Shown: positions 32,352 through 44,612 of the stretch, one piece after another
Layout of the letters: each line of letters begins with the position of its first letter
Numbering within the stretch: position 1 is the stretch's first letter
Source of the DNA: Podaxis mareebaensis
Taxonomy: Eukaryota > Basidiomycota > Agaricomycetes > Agaricales > Agaricaceae
DNA length: 64,000 nucleotides
Direction: 5' to 3'
NCBI GenBank assembly: GCA_018524725.1
Contig: JAEUWP010000063.1
Coordinates: forward strand, 1-64,000
The notes under the pieces: generated by a model
The model's database searches: none
Seen by the model: the letters and a program-made list of their open reading frames with translations, nothing else
Told to the model about the DNA's origin: nothing
Position numbers and translations under genes: made by a program

Positions 32352-35300
32352 GCGGGAGTCCAAATATCGCGACTCTGAGTTTCCCTCGCTTCGCTATATC
32401 CGCTTCGACGGAGTCTTCAATTCTGACAAGGGAATCATTGACAAGTTGGAGGGAACTGCTTCTCTGAAGGCGCAGGAACTGTGCCTGGTTTCATTGACAA
32501 TGTACAGGTCGCAAGTCATAACACTCTATTTCAGTGGGAGTAGCTTACTGAGCTTAACCGGCATGACGATCTGGAAGTCACCTGAGCACTACGGAGGATG
32601 TTCCACCTCAAATGTACTCCCTTTGCTTTCCGGTGCCCATTTTGTCCCGTCCTCAGAAGCAAGTCTTTCACACGGTCCATCAACCTTCACTCGAGTCGGA
32701 GGGATGGAACGCCCGCGATGTGGCCCGGCAGCCAGACTGCGATGAGTTTACCGCACACCGTGACACCTGACCTCCAAGTTTCTTTTCCCTCGGCTCACTG
32801 TCCCATCCCTCCGCTATTTCCGGCGCCACCAAGAGTCGCCTTCACGGAGGAAAGATCAAATGGAGTGGTGAAGCAGGACGCTCTATTTGCGCTGGTTCCA
32901 TTCATACAAAGGGTTGTTCAGACTGTAGAAGAGTTGCAACTCTTAGCGACGTACCTCAAGAAACGGGGCGTAACCGGTACTCGGGGAGCTTAAAGCGACT
33001 GGGCTTTGGGGCCCCTTCGACTCATATCTTCCCTCCCCTGGGGCATGGGATCTGTCAACTAGCCGTGCATTGAGAGGGCACACTGGAGCACCTTGTGCAA
33101 GGGATAACGCCTAGGGGTGCCATTACATTTTTAGATACAACACTGCACCACACCAGGAAAGTATGTGTAACTCGAAGCGGCACTGGCGACCGGTGTAGGC
33201 GTAGGGCAAGTCGGGAGGCAACTAACATAGGAGCAGAAAAGCGTCAGCCTGATAAACTGTCAGCGTGGTAATTAATGCTCTGACTATCCACCGCCGCTCT
33301 CGAAGTTGGGATACTCCTAGGCCAGGTCAGGACCTATGGTATCACGTCGCGTCAATATTAGAAGTTACTAAATCAACTTACAGGGGGTATGTATGGTTAG
33401 GGAAGGCCTCACCGGGTCAAGTCTGGGAAGGACCTAACGGAGTTCGAAACGAGACCACCTAAGCGTTCGTCTGTCAGTGTCTTGCTACGCTGTGCAGGAA
33501 CGGTAAAGGGATGTATGCTGTTCGTTCACGCCCGAAAAAGAAGCAGGCCTAGGCTGGGGCAAATGGTCATCAGGTTGTACAACTGGAGATGTGGCAATAG
33601 GCAACCATGGACAGCCTCATTATCAACGCGAGTCATCGGCAAAGTGTGAGGATAGGTCAAAATTACTTTGGCAAAGCTATGGGGAAGTCGTGTTCAGCAG
33701 TTGTTAGCCCAGGGTGATTCGCCCACTGACATTGGGTTTTGACGTACAGACACATTGGGGTGCAGTTTGTTTGATGCTTTCGGTATCATTGTGTGTGTCT
33801 GCGCCTCGAAGCAGGGAAGAGTCGTCATGGGGTGGCGGTATGGGCCCATGGGGATATTGGGGAGAAACCGGTATGCGGAGGGATGGGTTCATAACAGTAG
33901 TGGGGAAATGAGAGTTAGCGGCAGGGACGATTGCGGTTTCTCAGATGTTGTTTACTTTCTTCCGAAAAGAGAGTCCACCTGCGCATTTCGTGTTTCCTTG
34001 TTGGTAAAAGCCCGCTCAAGTCTTTGTAAAGATGGGGGGTCCCTCAGAGGGCCAAAGGTGACAGAGACGTTCGAGAAAAGGCTTCGCCAGGCGAGAACAT
34101 CGATACGGTTGCGCAAACATCTTCACAGCACATCCAGGTATACTATCGCCAGGGAATTGCCTTCGGGAACGGTCGTTTTCAAAACAGGCGGATAAACGGC
34201 TGAGACAACCGGAGGGAGGGGTAATCGTTTGTCAGAATCCGGTCTCGGACCATAGTATCAACGAGGAGAAAGCTCACAAGCAGCATCGGCTGCGTAGTTC
34301 CAAGGGAAGTACTTCAACTCCGGATTAGAACCTGGTGTATGGATGGGCCTTCAACGTTAATGAAGTAGGTGGTAGGTCAACTTACACGGCCTCTGCAGTT
34401 ATGGGAGGTTCGTTTGACTGTATTATATGACGACGCAATGCAAGTATAATAAGGACAACACAGGGAGTTGACTTCTCAGGTAGCCCCGGAGGAAAAGGTC
34501 TGGGTTCTAGAGCCGTCAGCAGCCCTACACCACACTGAGGCGAGGAAAGACATGTAAAGGTCTCACCTGAGCCAGCGACAAATAACAAGCCCAATTTCGG
34601 ACCAGTTTGGCCCATTCGCGGCCGAGGCGCGACGACAGAAGCAGAGCGGTGAGCGAGCTCCTATTGAAGAGCATCTTCCGATAAGAAAGGTGATGGAGAA
34701 CAACTTGAGAGAGCGAACTAGGGACTGGATCCCAAAGTCTCCCGCTTGATGTTGTGGCACCTTGTATATTTTATATAGTTCCAGCGGTAGGGAGAAAACT
34801 TCAACGCACCCGGATTTGCTCTTCGCTTTATAACAGTTGCTTAAGTTCTTTCGACTAACAAAAGAGTGATAGAATCCCTGAAGTAATTGGCCAGTTAGGG
34901 CTTGAATGAAATTCACGGGAATGCACTCGCCAAACGACGCGAAACTCGATCACGCAAAATTCTCGCTCGCATGTCAATTTTTTTCCGCCATTGTGTTGCG
35001 GGGAAAAATTGTACATCGTGAAATGGGAGGTAACCAGTTGAAAGCTGCTTGAAGCTAGCACACAGTCCGCACCACTACAATGCCTCCACTTCTTGGCCTT
35101 CCCCAATTGTTCGTGATGTTGCGCACACTTATTCGGATGGAAGCGATTTGTAGCATAAGGCGGTTCTCGGAGCTTGGAGGGAAATCCAAAGAATCAAATG
35201 AGTAGTGTTTCCTGTTCATGACCTACTGGACTAAACAGAACTGTGTACAAAATTGATAGGAGCAACGAAACGATGCTTAAAGGTGATAACACAGCCTATG

Positions 35301-35384
35301 GTCCAATCCTTCATCATCTAGAATAATGTCGTGATGTCATTATTTCAATGTCACCGCAAGGTATATGAGAAAGCCGCGAATCGA
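32352..35384. other. Gene-poor region, part 2
   Basis: A possible F-box/LRR relic ('FPSLRYIRFDGVF', 'LLSLTGMTIWKS', 'LVPFIQRVVQTVEELQLL') spans about 32370-32990 (+) with frame changes. Between 33000 and 35384 nothing is recognised beyond short frames. The region reads like accumulated decayed sequence between housekeeping genes. Confidence 0.4.
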
Positions 35385-36007
35385 TTAATAGGGAGCGGCA
35401 GCAGCTTGGCACTAGAAAGATTAGAATAAGTCAGGAAGAATGGTGAGCTGACATAGCACAGGGAACTTACAGCCTTGAGCTGCTCGAGGTACCACGTGCA
35501 CGACGGGAGGTCAGCCTTCTCAAGACACTTTGTGAACTCTACAGGATTCGGATATTAGATTAATGAAAGGATTATAAATAATACCCAACCTACCCTTGGC
35601 CTGGGCCTCGCAGTTAATGCCACTGGTTTGCTGTTGCTGCACAGGGGGAGCAGCAGCAGGAGCCTCCTGAGCGGGAGCGGCATTTCCTCCACCACCGAAA
35701 AGCATGCTAGAGATGCCGTGGCCAATAGTGGAACCTACAGCTACGGAACCAGCAGTCGCAGCCATTTGTGCGAGGAGGCCAGGCTGCTTAGGTTGGGCAG
35801 CAGAAGCTGCTGCTGCAGGGGGTGCTGGAGGAGGTGCATGAGAATAACCGGGATGAGGCGCGGCGGCAGCAGTTGAAGCACTGCGAGTTTGTGCAGGAGC
35901 AGGGGTGGGTGCAGCACGAGGAGCGGCAGAAGCACGAGAGCGAGATTGACGCTATGAACGGTGTCAGTAGAGACGGAAATTGAAGAAGCAAAAGCTCGTA
36001 CAGGCAT
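35385..36007 (-). CDS. Twin-CX9C mitochondrial protein, MIX17/CHCHD2-like
   Basis: This is a small intermembrane-space protein imported through the Mia40 pathway. The start codon is in a two-codon first exon (ATGCCT from 36007), then an intron, then a basic Ser/Ala/Pro-rich segment ('RQSRSRASAAPRAAP'). The conserved hydrophobic block 'MAATAGSVAVGSTIGHGISS' is followed by Ala/Pro/Gln-rich sequence and the CHCH domain. That domain carries two CX9C motifs: 'CEAQAKEFTKC' and 'CTWYLEQLKAC', the second finished by the last exon (TGC CAA ... TAA, ending at 35385). It shares a short divergent promoter with another mitochondrial gene. Confidence 0.88.
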
Positions 36008-36229
36008 GGTTGTGTGCAGGAGAACGGAGTGGTTGTGGACAAGGAATAAGTAGTCGGAAAAAACCCGTGACGAGTGCGTTCGGCGAGCGAGCCGGAAGCC
36101 TGTGCCAAATATGACCACATATACAGAATTTGCCGGAAATTGGAAAATTGAGCGCGTCAAGCGTTTGTGCCCGAGTCGCGCGCCGCGCCGTGTCGGTGAC
36201 GTTTTCTCCTCTTGCCGTCGTCGCTGCCT
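36008..36229. promoter_or_regulatory. Divergent promoter of two mitochondrial-protein genes
   Basis: Only 222 bp separate the start codons of the twin-CX9C gene (-) and the MBA1/MRPL45-like gene (+). Both products are predicted mitochondrial, so co-regulation is plausible. Confidence 0.6.
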
Positions 36230-37555
36230 ATGGCTTTCGGAGCTTCTAGAACATACCTCAAATCTCTCACTCATGCCCAGCTCGGCTTTCTAACTCCTGC
36301 TTGCTCATCCCGAGCCATCGTCCCCGCAGCACCCCGACGCTCATATGCCACAGCCGCGGCTGTTACTACAAACAAGAGCAGGCCACCAGCGACAGCAAAG
36401 AAGACCGCATCGACAGAGCATCTATCTTCGGTGTCCACCCCGAAAGATTCTGTCAAGACTGCTTCACGCACACATGTTGCAGCAGGTGGTCCTGCTGCAA
36501 AGACCGCCGCCAAAGATGTTAGTCCAGTAGTAGCCAAGTCAGCCCCCTCCACGCCTCAGACCATGACGGAAAAGGAACAAATAGAACAGCTAGACAGAAT
36601 CCTCGCCTTCTCACAGTACATGCCAACTGCTGACGTCTGGGGTCAGAAAGTGGAAACACTAGGTACGTTTGCTTCTCTCCAGTCCCATGGAAGGATCTAA
36701 TAGTGTAACCTTCCAAGAAAAGATGTGATGATTCCTTACCCCGTACTATCCTCGCGGCATAATCTGAATGGCATCAGTGGTCGATGGTCACAATTCTGGC
36801 AAAACAGGCTCAATGACTTGAAAAACATGACAAGTTTGGTTGCTTTGGCGTCCCACAATGCGATTCCTGGCGTTAACACCGCAAACGACCGCTTCTTCAA
36901 GAAGCTCTTCAAATGGCCATTCTACACCTTCGGTACCAAGTCGACAAGTCCAACGAGCTGGCTGGCTCCGACTCGGAAGCTTGCCCTAGACACCTACCTG
37001 CAACTAAACGCAGCTATTGCTAAGTATATATCTCTTCCTCCTATAATAGCCCTATTAGTAACCACTCGAGTTAGGAACGATCTGAAAGAAATTAAACGGC
37101 TAGCCGCAGATTCATTCCTCACCGAGACTCTGGCTGCACAAAAGAAGCGCTCTTCTGCTCATACCTACGTTTGGCGCTTCCACCGTGAAGTCAAACCAAC
37201 TCAGATTGTATCTCTACGTGCGACTGAAGGATACTTGTCTCCTGAAGACCCCAAGTTCGGAAACCGCCTAATGGTTCATGCTCTGGTCAAATTCGACACT
37301 GAACAGGTTTCTCTCTTGCTTTTGTCCTCTTTGGGCTTATAGACTGATTAACTTCCGCAGAGCCTGGAGATCTATGACCGTCGTGGCAACGCACTCCACA
37401 AGCCTGCTGCAGGTGCTGTTGAAGCATCCAATGGGGTTGTGCCGGCTGAGAAGCAGCATGTTGTTCAGTATCTCGTTCTAGAAAAGAGGATGTGGTATGA
37501 CGGACCATGGCTGATTAGGGACCAAGTTTGGGATGTGAATCCCAAAAAAAGCTGA
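36230..37555 (+). CDS. Mitochondrial Tim44-like protein, MBA1/MRPL45 family
   Basis: Four exons (36230-36662, 36723-37023, 37075-37306, 37361-37555) give 386 residues. The N-terminus is an Arg/Ser/Ala-rich mitochondrial presequence ('MAFGASRTYLKSLTHAQLGF'). After a Thr/Lys-rich linker comes the folded part: 'NDRFFKKLFKWPFYTFGTKS', 'LALDTYLQLNAAIAK', 'SSAHTYVWRFHREVKPTQIV', 'NRLMVHALVKFDTEQSLEIY', and a C-terminal 'QYLVLEKRMWYDGPWLIRDQ'. This matches the Tim44-like fold of the inner-membrane ribosome receptor MBA1 and of mL45. It is expected to tether mitoribosomes for co-translational insertion. Which of the two orthologues it is cannot be settled by eye. Confidence 0.75.
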
Positions 37556-40500
37556 TTAATCGTAATAAGTATTTTGCTTTGTGCACTACGGTGCTTAATA
37601 TATTGCTTGCTTATCGTCTTGCCTTTCTCAGAAGTCTAAATTCTATGAGATACACATCATCTCCGAGGGGATTCAAGACGGAGCCCAGGCTCGATACCCA
37701 AATCTGCATACGTTTGAGTCATGTCTGACCTATCCTGCCGATGTTGTCCTTTTCTACGTCCCATACGAGATCAGCGCCCTTTGAGCGATTCAACAACCTC
37801 ATCACAGGATATGCCCATACATCTCCGTATAGTCTTTCGCCCTTTAACATTCCAACGTACCTGGTTCCAGTGTTCCTGGCGTAAAAATACGCGCAAGGTC
37901 TGCCATGCCAGCAAACCCGAAACTCCGACTCCTCACGCCTTGGAGTTCATTTCCAAGATTTTCAGGCGACAACTGCGGAACATATAGCTACGGCGGTTGC
38001 GAGGATCTCCGTTTTTCTCGTTGTGAAATCTCAGATATTCTGCTGCTCCATTTCATCCCGGCACATTTTCGCGCGATGTCAGTCGCTACTGATGTATGTG
38101 AGGTCATATGCTATTCCTCTACATTGTGCTCACCGATAGCTCCACTCCAGAGGCAACCTGAGGTCCCAACTGAATACTTGTACGGTAAGTGCATATGCTT
38201 CACGAAATGCAACAATATGATCATGCGCTTAGATTGTTGTTATCTTTTTCAGATCCCAGCTAAGCGACCGGTTACGACTACGATGACATATTATTCAGTC
38301 GAATACGGAGAGCACGATTAACCTAGGTGTGTAAGCGAAAGAATACACCGTCGGGGATCTGCTTTGACGATTAAGGTTGACTCTGAAACTTGTAATGATG
38401 ACCCAGAATAACCCCGGCCCGCTGGAGTTGCGACTCTCGTCGAATCTGAGCGCGACACCGTCAAGGGATGATACGATTCACGGCTATATACGCATAACCC
38501 CCTCGGTTGAAGTGGCTCCACCAATTTAACATAGATAGACCGCAAAGGCCGTTCCTATAAGATTTGTGGAGCCCAACGTGCTCGAACGCAATCCGAATTA
38601 TGGATCCCGCCGGCAGCTTAGTGATTCTATGATGAAGCAGAATCAGCGAAACACTTCGCGACGGACCTTTTGCGATCAGATGGGAGCAAGGGATGCGCGG
38701 GAGAATGTTGCTATTTTTTCCCCATTGTCTTTTGATTGTTGGGTGATCGCAGAAGAGTGATTCTCTCGCACGCCTTGGGCTCCAAGGTGACGTCTTTGCA
38801 ATGTGGGTGGCGAAACCCAAATGTGGTGACACGACACGACACGACATTGACTGATTTAGAGTCCACAGCCAGCCCCGACTTCAGGAGTTCAGACTTGAGT
38901 CTTGCACTTGTGCCTTAACGGTGTATCTGTGCGCTAGGATATTTGCGTCGTGTCATTGATCCAACCGCTTCCGCGGAGTTCGTAGGGCAAGAGATACGAC
39001 ACCGTTCCAGTTTTTTTGGATTGGGACAGTTAGACGTTGCGAACTGTCGAGTGCTGTCCTGCGTTTCGCTGTCCAGTGATAGCTTCGACCGGCCGCCGTC
39101 CCACATTCGAGTCACATGAGGCGATGCGCCACTGGTGGTTCTAGGTTTCTGGGACCACGGTGTGCATCGTTGCTGGGACAAGTAGCAGTGGTACTAGGAG
39201 TGGCACAGACGAAGTGACACTTGGCGGCAGTTTGCCTGTGCACTGATCCTTAGCTCGTAGCATCACATGACGGTAATCAAACGTATTTGGGGTCATAATT
39301 ATTTTGAGCAAGGGTATGGTCAGCTGTGAACGCTTATCGTGTACCGCGAAGAGTATAGGTATCGATGCACCCTACAGGTGGCTCGGATCGAAGTGTGGAA
39401 TGAATTACATGATCGATGAACCAGTTCTCTTTGCAACCAGTTCTTTGCCCGACCACTGCGGTGTTATCGCCTGCGGTACTCATTCGAGTCTTTAGGATGT
39501 GACTTGATTCCTGGAATCTGTCGCTTCAAGGATTCTCCACTTTTGCGGTGGTACCTCGCTTCCGAAATCTGACTCGAAGTGATTTATGTCGAAGATACGA
39601 ATGAATCATTCCCTAAGTTCCCATTGCCATTTGTACACCTCCACATGCTGAAATGTAGCTCTGGGACTTTCCGAACATCATACACGGAGCAAAATAAATA
39701 CATCCAATATAGTTCACATAAAGATTCATTGCAAGTTAGACAAACAAGATGATAGTTTCTCATGTCAAATTCTCTTTGCCAATAAATCTATCGGATACAT
39801 GCCCTCCGAGTAATGGAAATGCCATTCTGCATTCTACTATAGATCCCACTAGCACCTGATCACAGCTTTACTAGATTGATTCACAAGCCCGCAAAATTAT
39901 CGTGTATAACAACTCAATGATGAAGGGATACCCACAGAGATTATCAGCCTAACAACTAAGACTGTTACCAGAAGTTCAACGATCTCAGCCAGATACATCA
40001 AGTATTAGCATTCTGTCGTACCCGTTCTGTCAACCGCCACCCGGACCTGTCGACGTTAAGCGCGAAATGAACTGGGCGATCAACCGACCAAGCGGCTCCG
40101 AGAGGTCTGATTGTCAATGCGACCCTTATAGCATCATACCCCATACCACTAGTCGCTACACAGCACACGTAGCTTCTAGACATTCCCCTCCTATCCCGGT
40201 ACCTGACGGATCTATCGCAAAAGGGGCGATGCCTCCTGAATTAACCCATCAACTATCTAACAGAGACAATGATGTCGTACTGCCTAGCTTCCCGCGAAGC
40301 CATTTTCGATAGACAGGTAACAATTACGCCGAAAATTGAACCGGGGAACTCTATCTTCAATCTACAGCCATGGAACATCGCTACACGGGGATCAGAGTCG
40401 TGATGAAAACCTCGGAGTTCCTCTTTGAAAGATTTGAGACCATCACTGTGCATTCAAACAAAACTGTCAAACATACCAGTGTCAGCCACGGTATGTTGGG

Positions 40501-41087
40501 AGCACCGAACCAGTTTGAGGACTTAGCAACCCCGGAACAGATTGAAATTTGTGTACCTGTGCATGTGCGCTTCTCGGTGCTCGGGCGCTCCGTTAAAGTT
40601 TGAATTTCACAAAGATATGTCATGACAGTTGAAAGTTGGCGTTCTAAAAATAACACTCTGATTCCAATAGAATCGCTATGTTTCAGCTGGGCTCTGTCAG
40701 TAACTTAGATGAGAGGCAGTGAGAGCGATCAAAGTGGCTAACGGGTCAAACAAGTGGTGCTGCATTGTCAAGGAGACACAAAATACACTGTATTCTACAT
40801 ATGTACATCCAGACAAGCGAGAAACAAATTGTTCTTCGATCTGTACCAGACCAGATCGATTCAATTATACGTACTGTATACAGTATTCTACAATATTTGC
40901 GGACAGAAGAAAGAGTGGAAGTGGTAGCGAAGAGAAATGAAAGCAAAGAGAGTGGGTGTGACAGAGGAATAATTAACATAAATTAAGGAAGAGAGTGAAG
41001 GGGATGAGGCATTATGTACTAATGTAGGATGGGGTTGTAGGGGGGAAGTCCAGCGCAGCTCTGTCCGAAAGCGAACAATAGGAGGGC
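37556..41087. other. Gene-poor region
   Basis: A plus-strand frame near 37726-37890 ('SAPFERFNNLITGYAHTSPY') looks protein-like but soon stops. The rest of 37.9-41.1 kb has no supportable gene. A short ACACG-type microsatellite is at about 38829-38845. Confidence 0.4.
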
Positions 41088-42873
41088 TTACATATACTCG
41101 TAATGACAGAATGGATGCGCATGCACATCATGGTCGAGGAAAAGTCTGAGGAGCATCATGGTAGGTTGATAGATTAAGGTGAAAACGACCCAGAGGGTCA
41201 GAGAGTACAGGCTGAATGGACCCGCGAAAGGTCCGTTCTTGACAATTCTTTGATTCGCGAGGGGCCCGACTGCGGGGGAGAGAGCCTCTGGGGAAAGAGG
41301 TTGTATAACAGCCCCGTTTGTCGGTATCGACGCCTGACCCTGGATGGCTGTATTGGGCAACGACGATGTCCGAATGCGGTTGAGGACCCGGGTGGATGTA
41401 TTTTTGCTGGGGTCGACCGTGACATCGGTGGTTGTATTGGGAGCGGGAAGGGACGAGTCGGGAATGGGGTCCTCTGATGCGAGGGGCTTTGGTAGAGGGA
41501 TGTTGGTATTGACATCGAGGGGAGTGACGGGTTCGGACTCTGTTGGAGTGGATGGACCCGAGCTCGGGACTGAGGTTGGCATTGTGATCGGTGGAGGTGG
41601 TGTTCGAGATGCAATAGAGAAAGTTCTGGCCTTGGCGGGAGTTAGACTGACTATAACGATACATTGTGGAGTGGAACACTTACCCTGGAAGCAACTTCTG
41701 GGCGGAGAGGGAGTAGCTCAACAACGCGGGTAGCTTTGATCTTGCGTCCGTTCGTACCGAAGTACCTTGTCGTTTCAAAGGACCAATGCAAGGAACCAAC
41801 GATCCAATCTGCAAGACCATTTGCGTACATGTTGACCTGTCGGTCGATTTCAGGTCCCCAGGAGGGTAATTTGGCCCTTTCTGCTTTGAAGCGATCAATA
41901 GCCTGCTTGCACATATCTCCAACGAAGTCTACAGCGGACTGGAGGTCGAGGCCTTTCTGGCACATCACGACCACAATCATATTGTGGGTGTCGCCTTTGG
42001 ACTGCTCCACGTTGTATGAAAAGATATCCTAATTGACACAGAACAATCGGCATGAAATACCAGCCGAAAAGGTTAACTGACTTACATTGGACCATGTGAC
42101 AAGGTCGTTAGTAGCCTCTCCCAGAGCGCGCACAGTAGGGTGGTCCATAACCTCATCAGGTATCTTAAGATTGTTGGCGTCTGCCAAGGGGTGTCATGAT
42201 AACTTTTAGAGGTACAAAGAAGTAACTCACACTCGATCAGGGCCCAACACGGTTTGCATCCCGAAGTGTCGCGACGTAGAGCAATGTAAGAGTCAAGATC
42301 GGGTATTACACCATTGGCGCGATCTAGAGCTTGTTGGGTTACACTTTGGAAAAAGAAATCCATTGTCTCAATGAAACGCTGCTGCGTTCCGGGGGACGCT
42401 GTTGTGATCATTCGTTTAAACAAGCTGGGAGAGAAGTTCAAGTCAATACGGATAGCGCTCGACGAATGAGATACGTACTGCCGTGTCATTCTCCCGATGC
42501 GCACAGGGCAGCGGTATGTGTAGGGATGATAAAGGGAATTTAATACGACATCCGCAACGCTGCGTGTTCCGCGATTATCCATATCGTCGGAGAGGTTATC
42601 GAGGTGGAACAGGAAGGTGAGGAAGTCATTGCACAACTTCAGCTGGGGACACGCGGCGTCAGGATAGGTCATGGCTGTCAGTAAGCCTGCGTTGAGGCCA
42701 TGGTAGGCTTGACGCTTCTCCCCAACAAGATTGTCCCCTTGGAAAAGCCACTTCTTCGTCTCCACTGTCACCTGTTTACGGTGGCGACTAATTCGTAGCT
42801 TGAAGTCGCAATGAGATACGAGGTCAGGAAGGACGAAAGACTTGGGAGGTGTGGTGGTGACTGCAGGGGCCAT
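41088..42873 (-). CDS. Sesquiterpene synthase with membrane-spanning C-terminal extension
   Basis: This is a class I terpene cyclase, expected to use farnesyl diphosphate with Mg2+. Exons 42873-42479, 42424-42231, 42180-42086 and 42028-41684 give a 343-residue core of normal length. The metal motifs are intact: aspartate-rich 'LFHLDNLSDDMD' (D92, D96), NSE triad 'NDIFSYNVE' (N228, S232, E236), and the diphosphate sensor RY in 'FETTRYFG' (about 316-317). A final exon (41630-41088), joined through a 53-nt intron with a CTAAC branch point, adds about 180 residues. These are a Pro/Ser/Thr-rich stretch, then a hydrophobic helix ('YSLTLWVVFTLIYQPTMMLL') and a short tail ending HYEYM. Such a tail is unusual for this family. 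The alternative is that the core stops just after 41684 and the tail is a separate gene. No P450 lies nearby. Confidence 0.88.
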
Positions 42874-44612
42874 CGAGGACGCCGCGGTAGGGTAGAATAT
42901 AAAAGAAAGGAAGGGAGTGAGTGCGGAGAGGGAGGAGGTGGGGCGGAGGCCGGTGAGGATGGAGGATGGGACTCGCGATGTGTGAAGACACGTTTTATAG
43001 GAGCATATGAGGTCGGCTCGAATTGCAATGCTGATGTGGTCTAATGAACCACCACATTCAGACAGGCCCGTAAGAAAGTTTCAGACTTCATCTTTTGCGC
43101 AATGGGTGGAGAAGGCACGAAGACGGATCTGGAGATTGCACACGAGTCCAGTCCCCGTACGTATTATGCAGTGAGCGACCCGATCCGAGATTCTCGTCGA
43201 TTTGTGATGCATGGCTGTGAAGGTTGAAGGGTTGCATAGAATATACGGGAACTGATGCGATCCATAACGCGCCGGGGCGGATCCAACGGCGAGCGGTATT
43301 GTCCACCGATCTCATTTGTTTGTTTATTTTACTGCTGACACCTGTAGTCATGTCGGCCGGCTGGATATGGTGCTCTTGGGGAATGGGCATCAGTGAGAAC
43401 TGGCGTTTTTCGTGAGAAACTGACTTACTTTCAAGTCGGCATCATTAAGCCTCACGTTTCAGATTCTTTACTTCGCCGTGTTGCCTTCGAGCAATTTTGA
43501 GGTTGTGCAACGTAGAGTGCGGCGTGCCGATAGAAGACTCGCGAAGACAAATACAATAAAGCCGACTGCCTTCGGTTCGCACTGTCAAAAGAGCTCATAG
43601 GCAAAAGAAAAGTGGAGACAGACAGCAACAGGCAAGCTGCGCTAGGATCTGGGTTCATTGGCGGACAACATTGAATGCAACAGCCAAGCCTCGTCACCCA
43701 GAGTCACTCAACGCGTTACGGAACATGCCGAGATGAGCTTGACATTGTTTTGATTTGAGATCACGTATGTATGTTTTCTTGAGCAGACTTCGCATTCGTC
43801 GTCTATTCTGAGCAGTAGCCATAATCAAGCCTAACGGAGTATTTCTTGATTTTCCCCGAGTTCAAAACGGAGGATGTAAGTGTCCTGATTTCTTCTGCGC
43901 CTATCTGCGTGGAGTAATTCCCTGGAAATGTATTCTGGTAATAACCACCTTACCGCAGCCATGATGCACTAGAATTTCTTGGAGATCGTCGATCTCAGAG
44001 GCGCGCTCCATCCGCGACATGAGTAAGACCACGATGTTTGAATTGACAACCGTGGGTTGGAATGTAGATATCGGAACCAGAGGGTTTCTCGGAGTGGATA
44101 TTTTGCATCGTGCTTGCCGTCCAGCCGGGCGCTTAAGGTCAGGTAAGGGAAAGAATTAGGAATTAACCATTTCTTCCCAGGATGTTTGTGCCCGGTGTTC
44201 GCCGTGAGAATATAAACTTGCTGCGTAACTGGAGCGGTGAAGACAACAATCAGGTATATAAGTTGTCGGAGCACTTGAGAAAAAAGCAGGCCGTGATGGC
44301 GAGCCATAGACGCTAGGTTTATGGACACCTGCAAGTGTTGCCAGGCTGACCGGTTCACAAGGATATGTAGGTGAACTGCAAGTTTGTCCGAGCGAAGTGG
44401 AGGAGATTGTTTACGAACAAAGTCTAATTAATAATTAGTCACAGGATTCAGGGACAAGCAAGGATACACAGTTGGCCGCAATTGGCACCGACGGGCGTAC
44501 TACGTTGTATACATCATCGCAGATACCTACCATCTCCTTCACTGTAAGCATACACCTGTACCACCTCTCTGTTCTCATAGATCCCACTGCTCCGCATACT
44601 CGTTCTTAATTT
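42874..44612. other. Intergenic, no gene supported
   Basis: The first 150 bases are the terpene-synthase promoter. Open frames at 43390-43088 and 44358-43969 (minus) have no recognisable motif. Confidence 0.45.

Noticed and set aside
32113..32745. 210-codon plus-strand frame as a gene
   Set aside because: It runs through the T22 tract as a Phe stretch and has no coherent domain; kept only as a possible relic.
38829..38845. ACACG microsatellite as a regulatory element
   Set aside because: Three to four units of a simple repeat with no gene nearby.
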